A stretch of 8,771 nucleotides of DNA from Candidatus Bipolaricaulota bacterium (GCA_018334595.1 JAGXLQ010000047.1:1-8771); one strand, 5' to 3'; positions 1-7,256 are shown, counted from the stretch's first letter. The notes: generated by a model from the letters alone, not told the origin. Program-made: numbers and translations.

Positions 1-1224
1 GGAAAAGAAAAAGAAGCCGAAACCAGAGTGCGGCACCGACCCGAATTTCCTGAGGTCGAAATACCATTGATAGGGCTCTTGGGGTAGTCCAGCTTCCTCC
101 ATTCTACTTTTTTGCAGGCCGAGGTCGTCGATCCTCTGGCTGCCGCCGATCAACTCACCGTAACCATCGGGGGCGATCAAATCAGCGGTGTAGACCTCTT
201 TGCCATCGGGCGTGGGTTCCATGTAAAACGGCTTGATTCCCCTGGGAAACATTTCAATGAAAACAGGCTTCTTAAAATGATCACCGAGAGCCGTTTCCGC
301 AGGTGCGCCAAAGTCTTCACCGTATTCCATGTTTACGCCCGCTTCGTTTACGATATCTATCGCTTCCTTGTAGGTGATACGGGGAAAAGGTAGCTCGACG
401 CTGTCCACGAGCTTTTCCGTGTTCACGCCTAGCTCTTCGAGTTCTCCGCTTCTTTTCTCCACGACGCTGTTGACTACGTAGTTTAACATCTTTTCCTGAA
501 AGTCTAGGTTTCCTTCGTGTTCAACCCAACTCAACTCCGCTTCAGCCATCCAAAATTCCGTCAGGTGTTTTCTGGTCTTTGACTTTTCCGCGCGAAATAC
601 TGGACCGATCCAGTAAACCTGCCCCAGAGCTGCTGACGTTGCTTCTAAATATAGTTGGGAACTTTGCGTTAGATATGCCGACTCTCCAAAGTAATCGGTT
701 TCAAACAACGTTGTGGTTCCTTCCACGGAAACCCCGGTCAGTATCGGGCCTTCCGTAGCAATCAATCCCGATTCGTCAAAGAACTCCCTGAGGGACTGCA
801 AAAATTGGTGACGTACTCTTAAGACCGGGGCTGCCCCCTTCTCTCTAATCCAGAGGTGCCTGTTATCCATCAAGAATCCCACGCCGTGTTCTTTTCGGCT
901 GATGGGGTAGTCTTCGTCAACTTCCTGATATGCTTCTATGTCCTCTACGCCAATTTCGTAACCGATCGGAGCCCGCTTATCTTCCCTGACCTGACCGGTC
1001 ACGATAATTGAGGACTCAAGTTTGAGGTTGGCAGCGTAGTCGAACAGCTCGTCCGAGACCTGATTAGCCTTGAGAACCCCCTGAATCAAGCCGGTGCCGT
1101 CTCTTATCTGGAGAAAATGTATACCCCCGCTTGACCTTCTGTTATAGAGCCATCCCTTGATCTTAACCTTTTCGTCCTCGTGGTCACCAACATCCGAGAT
1201 GAAAATTGTTTGCGTAGAAGACAT
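1..1224 (-). CDS. asnS: Asparaginyl-tRNA synthetase, 3' end cut off by the window edge
   Basis: Class II aminoacyl-tRNA synthetase that charges tRNA-Asn with asparagine in the cytoplasm. The first 408 codons are visible. An N-terminal OB-fold anticodon-binding domain (about residues 18-100, with GWLYNRR and HFLQIRDGTG) is followed by a class II catalytic core. The core has the VEGTTTLF and YLTQSSQLYLEA segments (about 167-195) and motif 2, FRAEKSKTRKHLTEFW (210-225). LTQSSQLYLE and the HLTEFW form favour AsnRS over AspRS. GSVPHSGFG (395-403) normally leads straight into motif 3 (LGxER). Here the last five codons read FFFFS instead, so motif 3 and roughly the last 30 residues are not seen; this may be an assembly-edge error. 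The ATG at 1224 follows an AGGAG at 1236-1240. The gene starts 16 nt after the SuhB-like gene and is probably the distal member of the same operon. The family is confident; the 3' end is not. Confidence 0.95.
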   Translation of the reverse strand, partial: MSSTQTIFISDVGDHEDEKVKIKGWLYNRRSSGGIHFLQIRDGTGLIQGVLKANQVSDELFDYAANLKLESSIIVTGQVREDKRAPIGYEIGVEDIEAYQEVDEDYPISRKEHGVGFLMDNRHLWIREKGAAPVLRVRHQFLQSLREFFDESGLIATEGPILTGVSVEGTTTLFETDYFGESAYLTQSSQLYLEATSAALGQVYWIGPVFRAEKSKTRKHLTEFWMAEAELSWVEHEGNLDFQEKMLNYVVNSVVEKRSGELEELGVNTEKLVDSVELPFPRITYKEAIDIVNEAGVNMEYGEDFGAPAETALGDHFKKPVFIEMFPRGIKPFYMEPTPDGKEVYTADLIAPDGYGELIGGSQRIDDLGLQKSRMEEAGLPQEPYQWYFDLRKFGSVPHSGFGFFFFS

Positions 1225-1240
1225 TTCCTTTCTCACTCCT

Positions 1241-2011
1241 TTAGCTCAATCTCTTGATAAACTGCTCATGTATTAGCCCGTTACTCGCAACTATCCCAGC
1301 TGAGTCGTAAATGTCGTGCTCTCCCCCCTGAAAGTCCGTAACGGTCCCCCCGGCCTCCCTTACGATAAGTGACCCGGCAGCGATGTCCCACGGCGATAGA
1401 TCTAGTTCCCAGAAGCCGTCGAGCCGTCCCGCCGCTACGAAAGACAGGTCTATTGCTGCTGACCCGTCTCTACGTATGCCACGAGTCTTTCGTGTGAGTT
1501 TAGAAAAAACCTCGATAGCTTGAGGTACAAGGTCCTTCTCGTACGGGAATCCAGTTACTAGCAGTGAATCTTCAAATGATCCGGTGTTGGAAACACGAAC
1601 ACGGTCGCCGTTTAGCCGGGCCCCCTTACCGTCAATTGCCCAGAACGTCTCGCAGAGAACGGGCAAATGGACGACCCCTACAGCAGTATCTCCGCGGATC
1701 TCGACCGCGATGGAGACGCTGAATAGGGGATAATCATAGACAAAGTTTGTAGTCCCGTCGACGGGGTCAATTATCCACCGGATATCGTTTCCCTCTATTT
1801 CAACCTCTTCTTCAGCTAAGATCGAGTGGTCCGGAAACTTCTCACGGATTTTGCTTACGATTAAATCCTGTGAGGCATGATCGAATTGAGTTACTAGGTC
1901 GGTCGGACCAGACTTGTGAGAGACCTCCCGTTTTTTTTCTCGGCCTTCAAGCAGGAGTTCGCCGGCTTCTTCCGCCGCCTCCCTGGCTACCTCGAGTAGG
2001 TCTTCTTCCAT
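1241..2011 (-). CDS. suhB: Inositol monophosphatase family protein (SuhB-like)
   Basis: Mg-dependent, Li-sensitive-type phosphatase of the inositol monophosphatase family, 256 residues, the usual length for this group. Visible metal and active-site motifs are AEEE (66-69), DPVDGTTNF (82-90, with metal-binding Asp82 and Asp85) and PWDIAAG (207-213, Asp209). Family members hydrolyse myo-inositol-1-phosphate or related sugar phosphates. Some also act on fructose-1,6-bisphosphate or NADP, and E. coli SuhB has a separate role in rRNA transcription, so the substrate is not fixed by sequence. The ATG lies 7 nt after the stop of the cyclodeaminase-like gene. There is no good Shine-Dalgarno, so translation is probably coupled to the upstream gene. 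It is followed by asnS after 16 nt. The family call is firm; the suhB symbol is by similarity only. Confidence 0.93.
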   Translation of the reverse strand: MEEDLLEVAREAAEEAGELLLEGREKKREVSHKSGPTDLVTQFDHASQDLIVSKIREKFPDHSILAEEEVEIEGNDIRWIIDPVDGTTNFVYDYPLFSVSIAVEIRGDTAVGVVHLPVLCETFWAIDGKGARLNGDRVRVSNTGSFEDSLLVTGFPYEKDLVPQAIEVFSKLTRKTRGIRRDGSAAIDLSFVAAGRLDGFWELDLSPWDIAAGSLIVREAGGTVTDFQGGEHDIYDSAGIVASNGLIHEQFIKRLS

Positions 2012-2018
2012 ATCTAGG

Positions 2019-2669
2019 TTAAAGTTTTTCGTTCATTAATTCCACTACCTCGGATGCGCTGCTAATGGCGCCTTCCTCTAACTCTTTTCTCCTCTTCTCA
2101 GTTTTGCTAACGAATTCGTCGTCCGTTATTGATCCAAGGTTGATGTCAACGTTCAAGAGTGCCGTTCTGGTCGCCGCTTCGGCGAGAATTGCCGAAGCCC
2201 CAGCGTCCGTTACGGCGTGAGAGTTTCCTGTTTTTGCACACTCCCTGCTTAGGTCGAGGACCTCTTTCGCGAGTTCAGCCATTTTGAGGGGTGGTTTAGT
2301 AGCCCCCTTTAACGCCTTCTGCAGTTGAACTCTCCTGCTTTCCTTATCTTCTTGCGTGTCTCTGGGTGCTCTATAAGCGTCCATTACTCTGTTGTAGGCT
2401 TCCATGTCCTCGGCTATTGCCTCCAGAAACTTCTCCCTGAGATCGTTGGCCTCGGACAAAAGCGATTCGTAATCATCAGAGACGTCCTCGTAACCAGATT
2501 TTCCAACAGTAAGGTTGGCGACCATTGCTGACAACGCTGCGGAGAGGGCCCCTGCCACGGCAGCTGCCGATCCACCCCCAGGGGCAGGTTTGTCAGACGC
2601 TAGGTCTGAGAGAAAGTCTTCCATTACCTGATCTCTTGCCTTGGCTTGATTTGCGTTGCTGTCGTTCAT
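2019..2669 (-). CDS. Stand-alone cyclodeaminase/cyclohydrolase family protein (FtcD C-terminal or FchA type)
   Basis: All-helical folate enzyme of the cyclodeaminase/cyclohydrolase family, 216 residues, matching the stand-alone length. Visible landmarks are the folate-site loop PAPGGGSAAAVAGAL (28-42), the acidic helix EDMEAYNRVMDAYRAPR (87-103) and the conserved C-terminal block GNSHAVTDAGASA (148-160) continuing to LLNVDINLGS (171-180). Relatives either release ammonia from 5-formimino-THF (histidine catabolism) or interconvert 5,10-methenyl-THF and 10-formyl-THF (FchA in acetogens). No histidine-degradation gene is nearby and the formiminotransferase domain is absent, so the cyclohydrolase role is the better inference. 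The ATG at 2669 lies 10 nt after the previous stop. A GGAGGA at 2684-2689 is 14 nt upstream, rather far, so Met16 is an alternative start. It is probably translated from the polycistronic operon. Confidence 0.9.
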   Translation of the reverse strand: MNDSNANQAKARDQVMEDFLSDLASDKPAPGGGSAAAVAGALSAALSAMVANLTVGKSGYEDVSDDYESLLSEANDLREKFLEAIAEDMEAYNRVMDAYRAPRDTQEDKESRRVQLQKALKGATKPPLKMAELAKEVLDLSRECAKTGNSHAVTDAGASAILAEAATRTALLNVDINLGSITDDEFVSKTEKRRKELEEGAISSASEVVELMNEKL

Positions 2670-2679
2670 TGAATTGTAG

Positions 2680-3159
2680 TCATTCCTCCCTTGCCCAGTA
2701 AACTCTTACCAGGCGCTCGTTATTAGCGGATTTGATTTCTAACTTGCCATCGTGGGCTCTCTTAATTGCCTTGCCAATTCTGCGAGCGAGGTGCTCGTTA
2801 GTGGTGGCGATCTCCAAGGTATTTGAGTCGCAGTTTGCCCACATTATCTGTTGTAGTGGTCTAGTGCTTTTCGCCTGTTTCTCGTTGTTTCTTGCTATGG
2901 CGATGATCTCTTCCTTGTGTTCTCTTAAATAATCCCCCGACAGATATACCAAGCCCTCGGGATTTTTGTCTCTTTTTCTTCTGCAGGCCGGGCATAGAGC
3001 TTCATTGAGGTTATCTTCCGGGACCTCACCGTTTATCCATCTTCCTTCCCTGTAAACCAATCCACAGCTGGTGCAGAAAGTTGGTTCCTTGTACTTTCTC
3101 CCTTCGTAGTATGGGTTCTTTGATTCGTGCCCTACATCACCTCTTCGAGCTTCTTCCAC
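2680..3159 (-). CDS. BCAM0308-type zinc-ribbon protein of unknown function (NMD3-like)
   Basis: Small soluble protein of about 159 residues. It carries two CxxC pairs, FCTSCG and LCPACRR (Cys29, 32, 56 and 59 counted from the chosen start), which form a likely structural zinc ribbon. After these come a conserved YLSGDYLREHKEEI segment (about 72-85) and a C-terminal alpha/beta part with TTNEHLARRIGKAIKRAHDG (119-138). The arrangement matches the family usually annotated BCAM0308, distantly compared to the zinc region of the archaeal/eukaryotic ribosome export factor NMD3; no function is established. I chose the GTG at 3159 because GAGGTG (3166-3171) sits 6 nt before it. A GTG at 3168 would add three residues but overlaps that site. 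It lies 57 nt after acpP and directly upstream of the folate gene, within the operon. An RNA- or ribosome-linked role is only a guess. Confidence 0.85.
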   Translation of the reverse strand: MEEARRGDVGHESKNPYYEGRKYKEPTFCTSCGLVYREGRWINGEVPEDNLNEALCPACRRKRDKNPEGLVYLSGDYLREHKEEIIAIARNNEKQAKSTRPLQQIMWANCDSNTLEIATTNEHLARRIGKAIKRAHDGKLEIKSANNERLVRVYWAREE

Positions 3160-3216
3160 TCTTATCACCTCGGAACTAATTCGGTCGAGGGCTAAGGAAG
3201 TTAACGATCTCCGTTT

Positions 3217-3456
3217 TTATTCTTCGAGAAGATCTTCAAGGTATTCGATCGATTCGCCTACCGTTTGTAGATTTTCCGCGTCTTCGTCTGGAATCTCCAG
3301 CCCGAATTCATCTTCGAACTCCATGATCATCTCTACGGTGTCAAGCGAATCCGCACCCAGGTCCTCCACGTACGAGGCATCCGTCGTTAATTCGTCCTCG
3401 TCTACCATAAGCTGCCTGCTGATAATTTCCTTAACTTGTGACTCAAGATCTTCCAT
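3217..3456 (-). CDS. acpP: Acyl carrier protein
   Basis: Small acidic carrier (79 residues, standard length) that holds growing acyl chains on a 4'-phosphopantetheine arm. The attachment serine is Ser37 in the conserved DLGADSLDTVE segment (32-42). The downstream helix EFEDEFGLEIPDEDAE and the TVGESIEYLE tail match bacterial ACPs of primary fatty-acid synthesis. The ATG is preceded by an excellent AGGAGG at 3464-3469, in keeping with the high ACP output cells need. It follows fabG by 48 nt. In many bacteria fabF comes next; here the next gene is the BCAM0308-type protein, so the elongating ketoacyl synthase must be encoded elsewhere. It is the carrier for the FabD, FabH, FabG and PlsX steps encoded just upstream. 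Very secure. Confidence 0.98.
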   Translation of the reverse strand: MEDLESQVKEIISRQLMVDEDELTTDASYVEDLGADSLDTVEMIMEFEDEFGLEIPDEDAENLQTVGESIEYLEDLLEE

Positions 3457-3504
3457 ATAAATACCTCCTAGGGTTATATTGGCTCGTAGTTAGCGTGATC
3501 AAGT

Positions 3505-4233
3505 CTAGCCAAATGACAAACCTCCGTCAACCCTGACGACAGTTCCCGTGATGTAACTGGCTTGATCGCTTAACAGAAACATGGTTGGTTCAGCGATTTC
3601 AGAGGGGTCAGCAAACCTTTCCAGGATGACGTTCTTTAAATAAGAGTTTTTCTTTCTCTCTGGAATGTCCCTGGTAAGTTCAGTATCAACGAATCCAGGA
3701 GCGACCACGTTGGCCCGGAGATTTCTCGACCCATATTCCTGCGCGACCGACTTTGTGAAGCCTATGATACCGGCCTTTGCGGCGGCATAATTTGCCTGGC
3801 CGGGGTTTCCCAGTATTCCCGAGACGGAAGAAATATTAATTATATTACCGATCCCGCCCTTTATGAGGTATTTTAACGCGGCTTTAGTACAGTTAAAAGT
3901 TCCCGAAAGGTTGACTTCAATAATCTTCGTCCACTGGTCTGGGGACATTCTCAACAGTAAGTTGTCGGCCGTTAGGCCTGCGTTGTTGACAAGGTAGTCT
4001 ATCCTTCCGTGATGATCTACCGTCTCTCTTACAGAGTCGGTGACTGACTCGTAGTTGGAGATGTCAGTGGGTATGAATCCGCAGAGTTTGCCGAGCTCGT
4101 CTGCTGTTGCTTCGCCCTTTCTGCGGGAAAATATTTGAGTTTTAACTCCCCTTTCTACCAGTCGCCTCGTGATCTCTTTTCCAATGCCGGTTCCCCCACC
4201 GGTGACGATTGCGACCTCTCCTGAAAAGTCCAT
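3505..4233 (-). CDS. fabG: 3-oxoacyl-[acyl-carrier-protein] reductase
   Basis: NADPH-dependent short-chain dehydrogenase/reductase (242 residues) that reduces 3-ketoacyl-ACP to 3-hydroxyacyl-ACP in the elongation cycle. Visible motifs are the cofactor loop TGGGTGIG (11-18), NNAG (83-86), the catalytic Asn108 in EVNLSG, Ser136 in INISSVSG, and Tyr149 and Lys153 in NYAAAK. PGFVDTE (179-185) and the C-terminal VVRVDGG complete the Rossmann fold. The fab context and the GNPGQANYAAAK block support FabG over another SDR. The ATG at 4233 lies one base after the fabD stop, with GAGGTG just upstream inside the fabD end, so the two genes are translationally linked. Very secure. Confidence 0.97.
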   Translation of the reverse strand: MDFSGEVAIVTGGGTGIGKEITRRLVERGVKTQIFSRRKGEATADELGKLCGFIPTDISNYESVTDSVRETVDHHGRIDYLVNNAGLTADNLLLRMSPDQWTKIIEVNLSGTFNCTKAALKYLIKGGIGNIINISSVSGILGNPGQANYAAAKAGIIGFTKSVAQEYGSRNLRANVVAPGFVDTELTRDIPERKKNSYLKNVILERFADPSEIAEPTMFLLSDQASYITGTVVRVDGGLSFG

Positions 4234-4234
4234 G

Positions 4235-5134
4235 TTAATACACCTCGTGAAAAGACTTGTTATCGATATTTGTGGATACTCGTCTCGTAAGGTTTTTCAG
4301 CGTTGAGTCAGGGCCAACCTCAATCGTCGTCTCTATCCCCAATTCTATCATCTTATGGACGTAGGCAACCCAGTCTACTGAGCCCGTCATCTGTCTTTTA
4401 ATTAGTGACTTTATCGTTGAACCGTCCCTTACCGGGGTCCCAGAGACGCTGGAAATTATTGGCACGTCCGGGTCGTTAAAGGTGTATTCATCGATTACTC
4501 GGGAGAGTTCCTCTTCGACGTGGCTCATTAATGGCGAGTGAAACGGGCCAGATACGTCAAGTTGAATTGTTTTCCCACCTCTTTGCCTCGCCCTCTGCCC
4601 AGCGCGATCCAGACCATCCTTGCTGCCCGAGAGGACAACCTGTTTTGGGGAGTTGTAGTTTGCTACGGTAACTTCCCCGTCAGTAAGACCGATGAGTTCT
4701 TCGACTACTTCTCGCTCCAAACCAAGCACCGCGAGCATAGATCCTTCTGAGTTGACCGAGCTAGTCAACTCGCCTCTCTTTCTCACCAGCCGTAATCCGT
4801 CCTCAAAAGACAGCACGCCAGCCGCCGTCAATCCAGTAAATTCGCCCAGGCTATGGCCAACTATCAGGTCCGGCCGATAGCCTCTCTCCGTTAAAAGTAC
4901 GTTCCGTGCGATTCCGTCGACGAAGATTGCAGGTTGTGCGTTGGCCGTTGAATTAAGTTCATCTTCCGGACCTTCGGAGATTAGTTCTAAAAACCCGAAA
5001 TCAAGAATACCTTCCGCCCGGGCAAAAATTCTTCTTGCCTTGGGTTCGTCAAGTACGTCCGCGCTCATGCCTACGCTCTGTACGCCCTGGCCGGGGAAGA
5101 GGAACCCCTGACTTGTCGACAATTCTATTACCAT
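4235..5134 (-). CDS. fabD: Malonyl-CoA:ACP transacylase
   Basis: Transfers the malonyl group from CoA to ACP, supplying the extender unit. It has 299 residues, close to the usual ~310. Features include FPGQGVQ (13-19), the nucleophile elbow GHSLGE (93-98, Ser95), an arginine in RKRGE (near 120) that corresponds to the malonate-carboxylate clamp, and GPFHSPLM (196-203) with catalytic His199. The C-terminal EVGPDSTLKNL carries the usual GP-loop but has Asp where Gly is common. The ATG at 5134 overlaps the end of fabH by 7 nt. No strong Shine-Dalgarno is visible at the usual distance, so translation is probably re-initiated from fabH. It sits between fabH and fabG, as in many bacterial fab clusters. 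Very secure. Confidence 0.97.
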   Translation of the reverse strand: MVIELSTSQGFLFPGQGVQSVGMSADVLDEPKARRIFARAEGILDFGFLELISEGPEDELNSTANAQPAIFVDGIARNVLLTERGYRPDLIVGHSLGEFTGLTAAGVLSFEDGLRLVRKRGELTSSVNSEGSMLAVLGLEREVVEELIGLTDGEVTVANYNSPKQVVLSGSKDGLDRAGQRARQRGGKTIQLDVSGPFHSPLMSHVEEELSRVIDEYTFNDPDVPIISSVSGTPVRDGSTIKSLIKRQMTGSVDWVAYVHKMIELGIETTIEVGPDSTLKNLTRRVSTNIDNKSFHEVY

Positions 5135-6132
5135 TTGATGAGGGTAGCTCCGTAGGCCGCTCCGGCCCCAAATGCGGTTAGTAATACCAGGTCTCCGGAT
5201 TGAATCGATCCGCCGGAAACGGCCTCTTCCAGGGCAACCGGAATGGTTGCCGTCGACGTGTTGGCATATCTATCAAGATTGACGATGACCCTATCCATCG
5301 TAATCCCCATACTTTTTGCCAGCTGTTTAATTATTCTGATGTTGGCCTGATGGGGTACTATCCAATCGACTTCGTCGAGTGAATAGCCTGCCTCCGTTAA
5401 CACCTGGAGAGAAGACGACTTCATCATGTTGACGGCACTCTTAAATACTCCCTTGCCTTCCATCTCCACGTAATAATTTCTCCCGTCCTTATTTCCGTCT
5501 GCGGGTGGGAATCGTGTACCCCCACCTTCCAGTCTTATCAGCCTTGACTTTGAGGGATCGCCGAAGGTGGAGGACGCCAGTATTCTCCCGGTCGAGCCGG
5601 ACCTGCTAACTACGCCAGCTCCAGCGGCGTCGCCGAACAATACGCAAGTGCTACGATCGTCCCAGTTGACAACTCTTGACAGCGCTTCGAGCCCGACTAC
5701 GAGGACGTTATGGTAGTTACCGCTGAGCACGAAGTTGTAAGCTACGTCCAGTGAGTACAGGAAACCACTGCAGCCTGCTTTTAGGTCGAAGAAGGGTATC
5801 TCGGGTCTCAGGTCCAGCTTGTCCGCGACAAAGGGTGAAGAGCCGGGTATTGGCATGTCGGATACGTTTGTCGCTACCACGAGGAGGTCAACATCGTCGT
5901 TATCTATTGGTGCGTTGTCCAGGGCTTCTCTTGATGCTGATACAGCCAGGGATGAGGGGGGCTCATCTTTTTCCAGTACCCTTCTTTCTTTTATGCCCGT
6001 TCTACTGGTAATCCATTTATCCGAGGTTTCAACCATCTTTTCTAATTCTAAATTTGTAATTACTTTATCCGGCAACCCTTTTCCTAGTCCGACGATTCCG
6101 GGCGTCAGGAACGCCTCGTTATTTTCATTCAC
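5128..6132 (-). CDS. fabH: 3-oxoacyl-[acyl-carrier-protein] synthase III
   Basis: Thiolase-fold condensing enzyme that starts fatty-acid synthesis by joining an acyl-CoA primer to malonyl-ACP. From the chosen start it is 334 residues. The catalytic triad is visible: Cys121 in KAGCSGF, His261 in VPHQAN and Asn291 in YANTSTAT. TSDKWITSRTGIKERR near the N terminus and FGAGAAYGATLIKW at the end are typical. The primer preference (acetyl or branched) cannot be read from these motifs. I chose the GTG at 6132 because GAGGG at 6142-6146 lies 9 nt upstream. A TTG at 6141 would add three residues but abuts that site. The GTG start overlaps the plsX stop by 8 nt, so the two genes are translationally coupled. 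Confidence 0.97.
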   Translation of the reverse strand: MNENNEAFLTPGIVGLGKGLPDKVITNLELEKMVETSDKWITSRTGIKERRVLEKDEPPSSLAVSASREALDNAPIDNDDVDLLVVATNVSDMPIPGSSPFVADKLDLRPEIPFFDLKAGCSGFLYSLDVAYNFVLSGNYHNVLVVGLEALSRVVNWDDRSTCVLFGDAAGAGVVSRSGSTGRILASSTFGDPSKSRLIRLEGGGTRFPPADGNKDGRNYYVEMEGKGVFKSAVNMMKSSSLQVLTEAGYSLDEVDWIVPHQANIRIIKQLAKSMGITMDRVIVNLDRYANTSTATIPVALEEAVSGGSIQSGDLVLLTAFGAGAAYGATLIKW

Positions 6133-7138
6133 CAAAATCAACCCTCTTTATTTCTGCCTCTATCTCTCCGGGTAGGTCCCACCGGGAAGCTTGAGACGCA
6201 TACAGTATCGCGTTCTTTATCGCTCTTGACTCCGATCTCCCGTGGGCAACAAAGACAACACCCCTTACTCCCAGCAAAGGTACCGCTCCGAACTGCGCGT
6301 AACTCAGTTCGTGCTTTAGCTTTTCCAGAACGGGGCGAAGGATGAAGCCACCTATCTTTGCCCTGAGGCTGGAAGAAATTGCTTTTTTAAAGAACCCTAT
6401 AGTGCCCTCGGACCCCCCTTCAAATGCCTTAATAAGTATATTTCCCGTGAAGCCTTCACAGATGACGACGTCGGCGGGTGGATTCGTCAACAACAGATGT
6501 GGCTCGACGTTGCCGACGTACTTCAAGTCAGTTTTGTGGAGAAGGTCGATGGTCTTTTTCGTCAGGCGGTTACCCTTGGACTGTTCCGCGCCAATGTTGA
6601 GAATCCCGACCTTTGGTTCTTCCTTTCCCAGGACTTTCCTGGCGAAGGAATTTCCCATGATCCCAAACTGTGCGAGATTTCTCGCGTCGGCATCCGTGGT
6701 TGCCCCGATGTCGATCAGAATGACTTTGCCGCTCTTTACCGTCGGTATCACGCCCGCCAGACCCGGCCTAATAACTCCAGGTATTCGTCCAAGGTTGAAG
6801 AGTGCCCCCGCAACAACAGCTCCGGTATTTCCTGATGAGATAAATATTTGTGACTTGTCCTTAATAGCTTTGATCCCTTTTACCAGAGAAGAATCGGGGT
6901 TTTCCCTAACCGCCTTAGTCGGAGTATCCTCCATGGAGATACGATGAGGTGCATTGATGTAAGATATATTTCTTTGGTTGGATTCCTGACTCTCTACGTG
7001 CTGCCTATTGAACTTTTCGTCGCCTACGAGGGTAACCTGAAGGTCCCTGCCGCTCTCCGACTGTAGCGCCCCAATGGCTCCATTGATTATTTCCTCTGGG
7101 GGTGCATCGCCACTCTTTGTGTCAAGGAGAACTTTCAT
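6125..7138 (-). CDS. plsX: Phosphate acyltransferase PlsX
   Basis: Peripheral membrane enzyme that turns acyl-ACP and phosphate into acyl-phosphate, the donor PlsY uses for glycerol-3-phosphate acylation. It has 337 residues, the normal length. Conserved blocks are ISSGNTGA (100-107), LIDIGAT (141-147), NIGAEQSKGN (181-190), EGFTGNILIK (228-237) and AVPLLGVRGVVFVAHG (285-300). The N-terminal signature, normally DAMGGD, reads DTKSGD (6-11), an uncommon change. The ATG at 7138 follows GAGGGA (7149-7154) by 10 nt. The reading frame stays open 30 codons further, to an ATG inside the tRNA-Leu gene, but that longer start is not credible. It begins 28 nt after the encoded CCA of tRNA-Leu and overlaps fabH at its end. 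Confidence 0.96.
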   Translation of the reverse strand: MKVLLDTKSGDAPPEEIINGAIGALQSESGRDLQVTLVGDEKFNRQHVESQESNQRNISYINAPHRISMEDTPTKAVRENPDSSLVKGIKAIKDKSQIFISSGNTGAVVAGALFNLGRIPGVIRPGLAGVIPTVKSGKVILIDIGATTDADARNLAQFGIMGNSFARKVLGKEEPKVGILNIGAEQSKGNRLTKKTIDLLHKTDLKYVGNVEPHLLLTNPPADVVICEGFTGNILIKAFEGGSEGTIGFFKKAISSSLRAKIGGFILRPVLEKLKHELSYAQFGAVPLLGVRGVVFVAHGRSESRAIKNAILYASQASRWDLPGEIEAEIKRVDFGE

Positions 7139-7166
7139 TCTTGATTTTTCCCTCGTGGTGTGAAGT

Positions 7167-7256
7167 TGGTGCCGAGGGCGGGATTTGAACCCGCACGGAT
7201 GAAAAATATCCACATGGCCCTCAACCATGCGCGTCTGCCAGTTCCGCCACCTCGGC
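7167..7256 (-). tRNA. tRNA-Leu (anticodon GAG), CCA encoded
   Basis: The minus strand folds into a complete leucine tRNA. The acceptor stem is GCCGAGG/CCTCGGC (7250-7256 with 7171-7177), and the discriminator A (7170) is followed by an encoded CCA (7167-7169). The D arm is of the GGCGGAACTGGCAGACGC type. The anticodon stem is CATGG/CCATG with loop TTGAGGG, giving anticodon GAG (7220-7222), which reads CUC and CUU. The long class II variable arm has a GGAT/ATCC stem, and the T arm is GCGGG-TTCAAAT-CCCGC. It is the first gene after a good promoter and lies 28 nt before plsX with no terminator between, so it is probably cut out of the lipid-operon transcript. Confidence 0.98.

Noticed and set aside
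112..393. Plus-strand open frame of 93 codons near the left edge.
   Set aside because: It lies wholly inside asnS on the opposite strand, and the asnS translation is clearly the conserved one.
3464..3502. Possible internal promoter for acpP: TTGATC (3497-3502), 18-nt spacer, TATAAC (3473-3478) on the minus strand.
   Set aside because: The start point would fall inside the AGGAGG ribosome-binding site of acpP, destroying it. It is probably a chance match in an AT-rich gap.
6342..6947. Plus-strand open frame of 201 codons.
   Set aside because: It is antisense to the conserved core of plsX, has no recognisable domain and no ribosome-binding site of note; it is a shadow frame.
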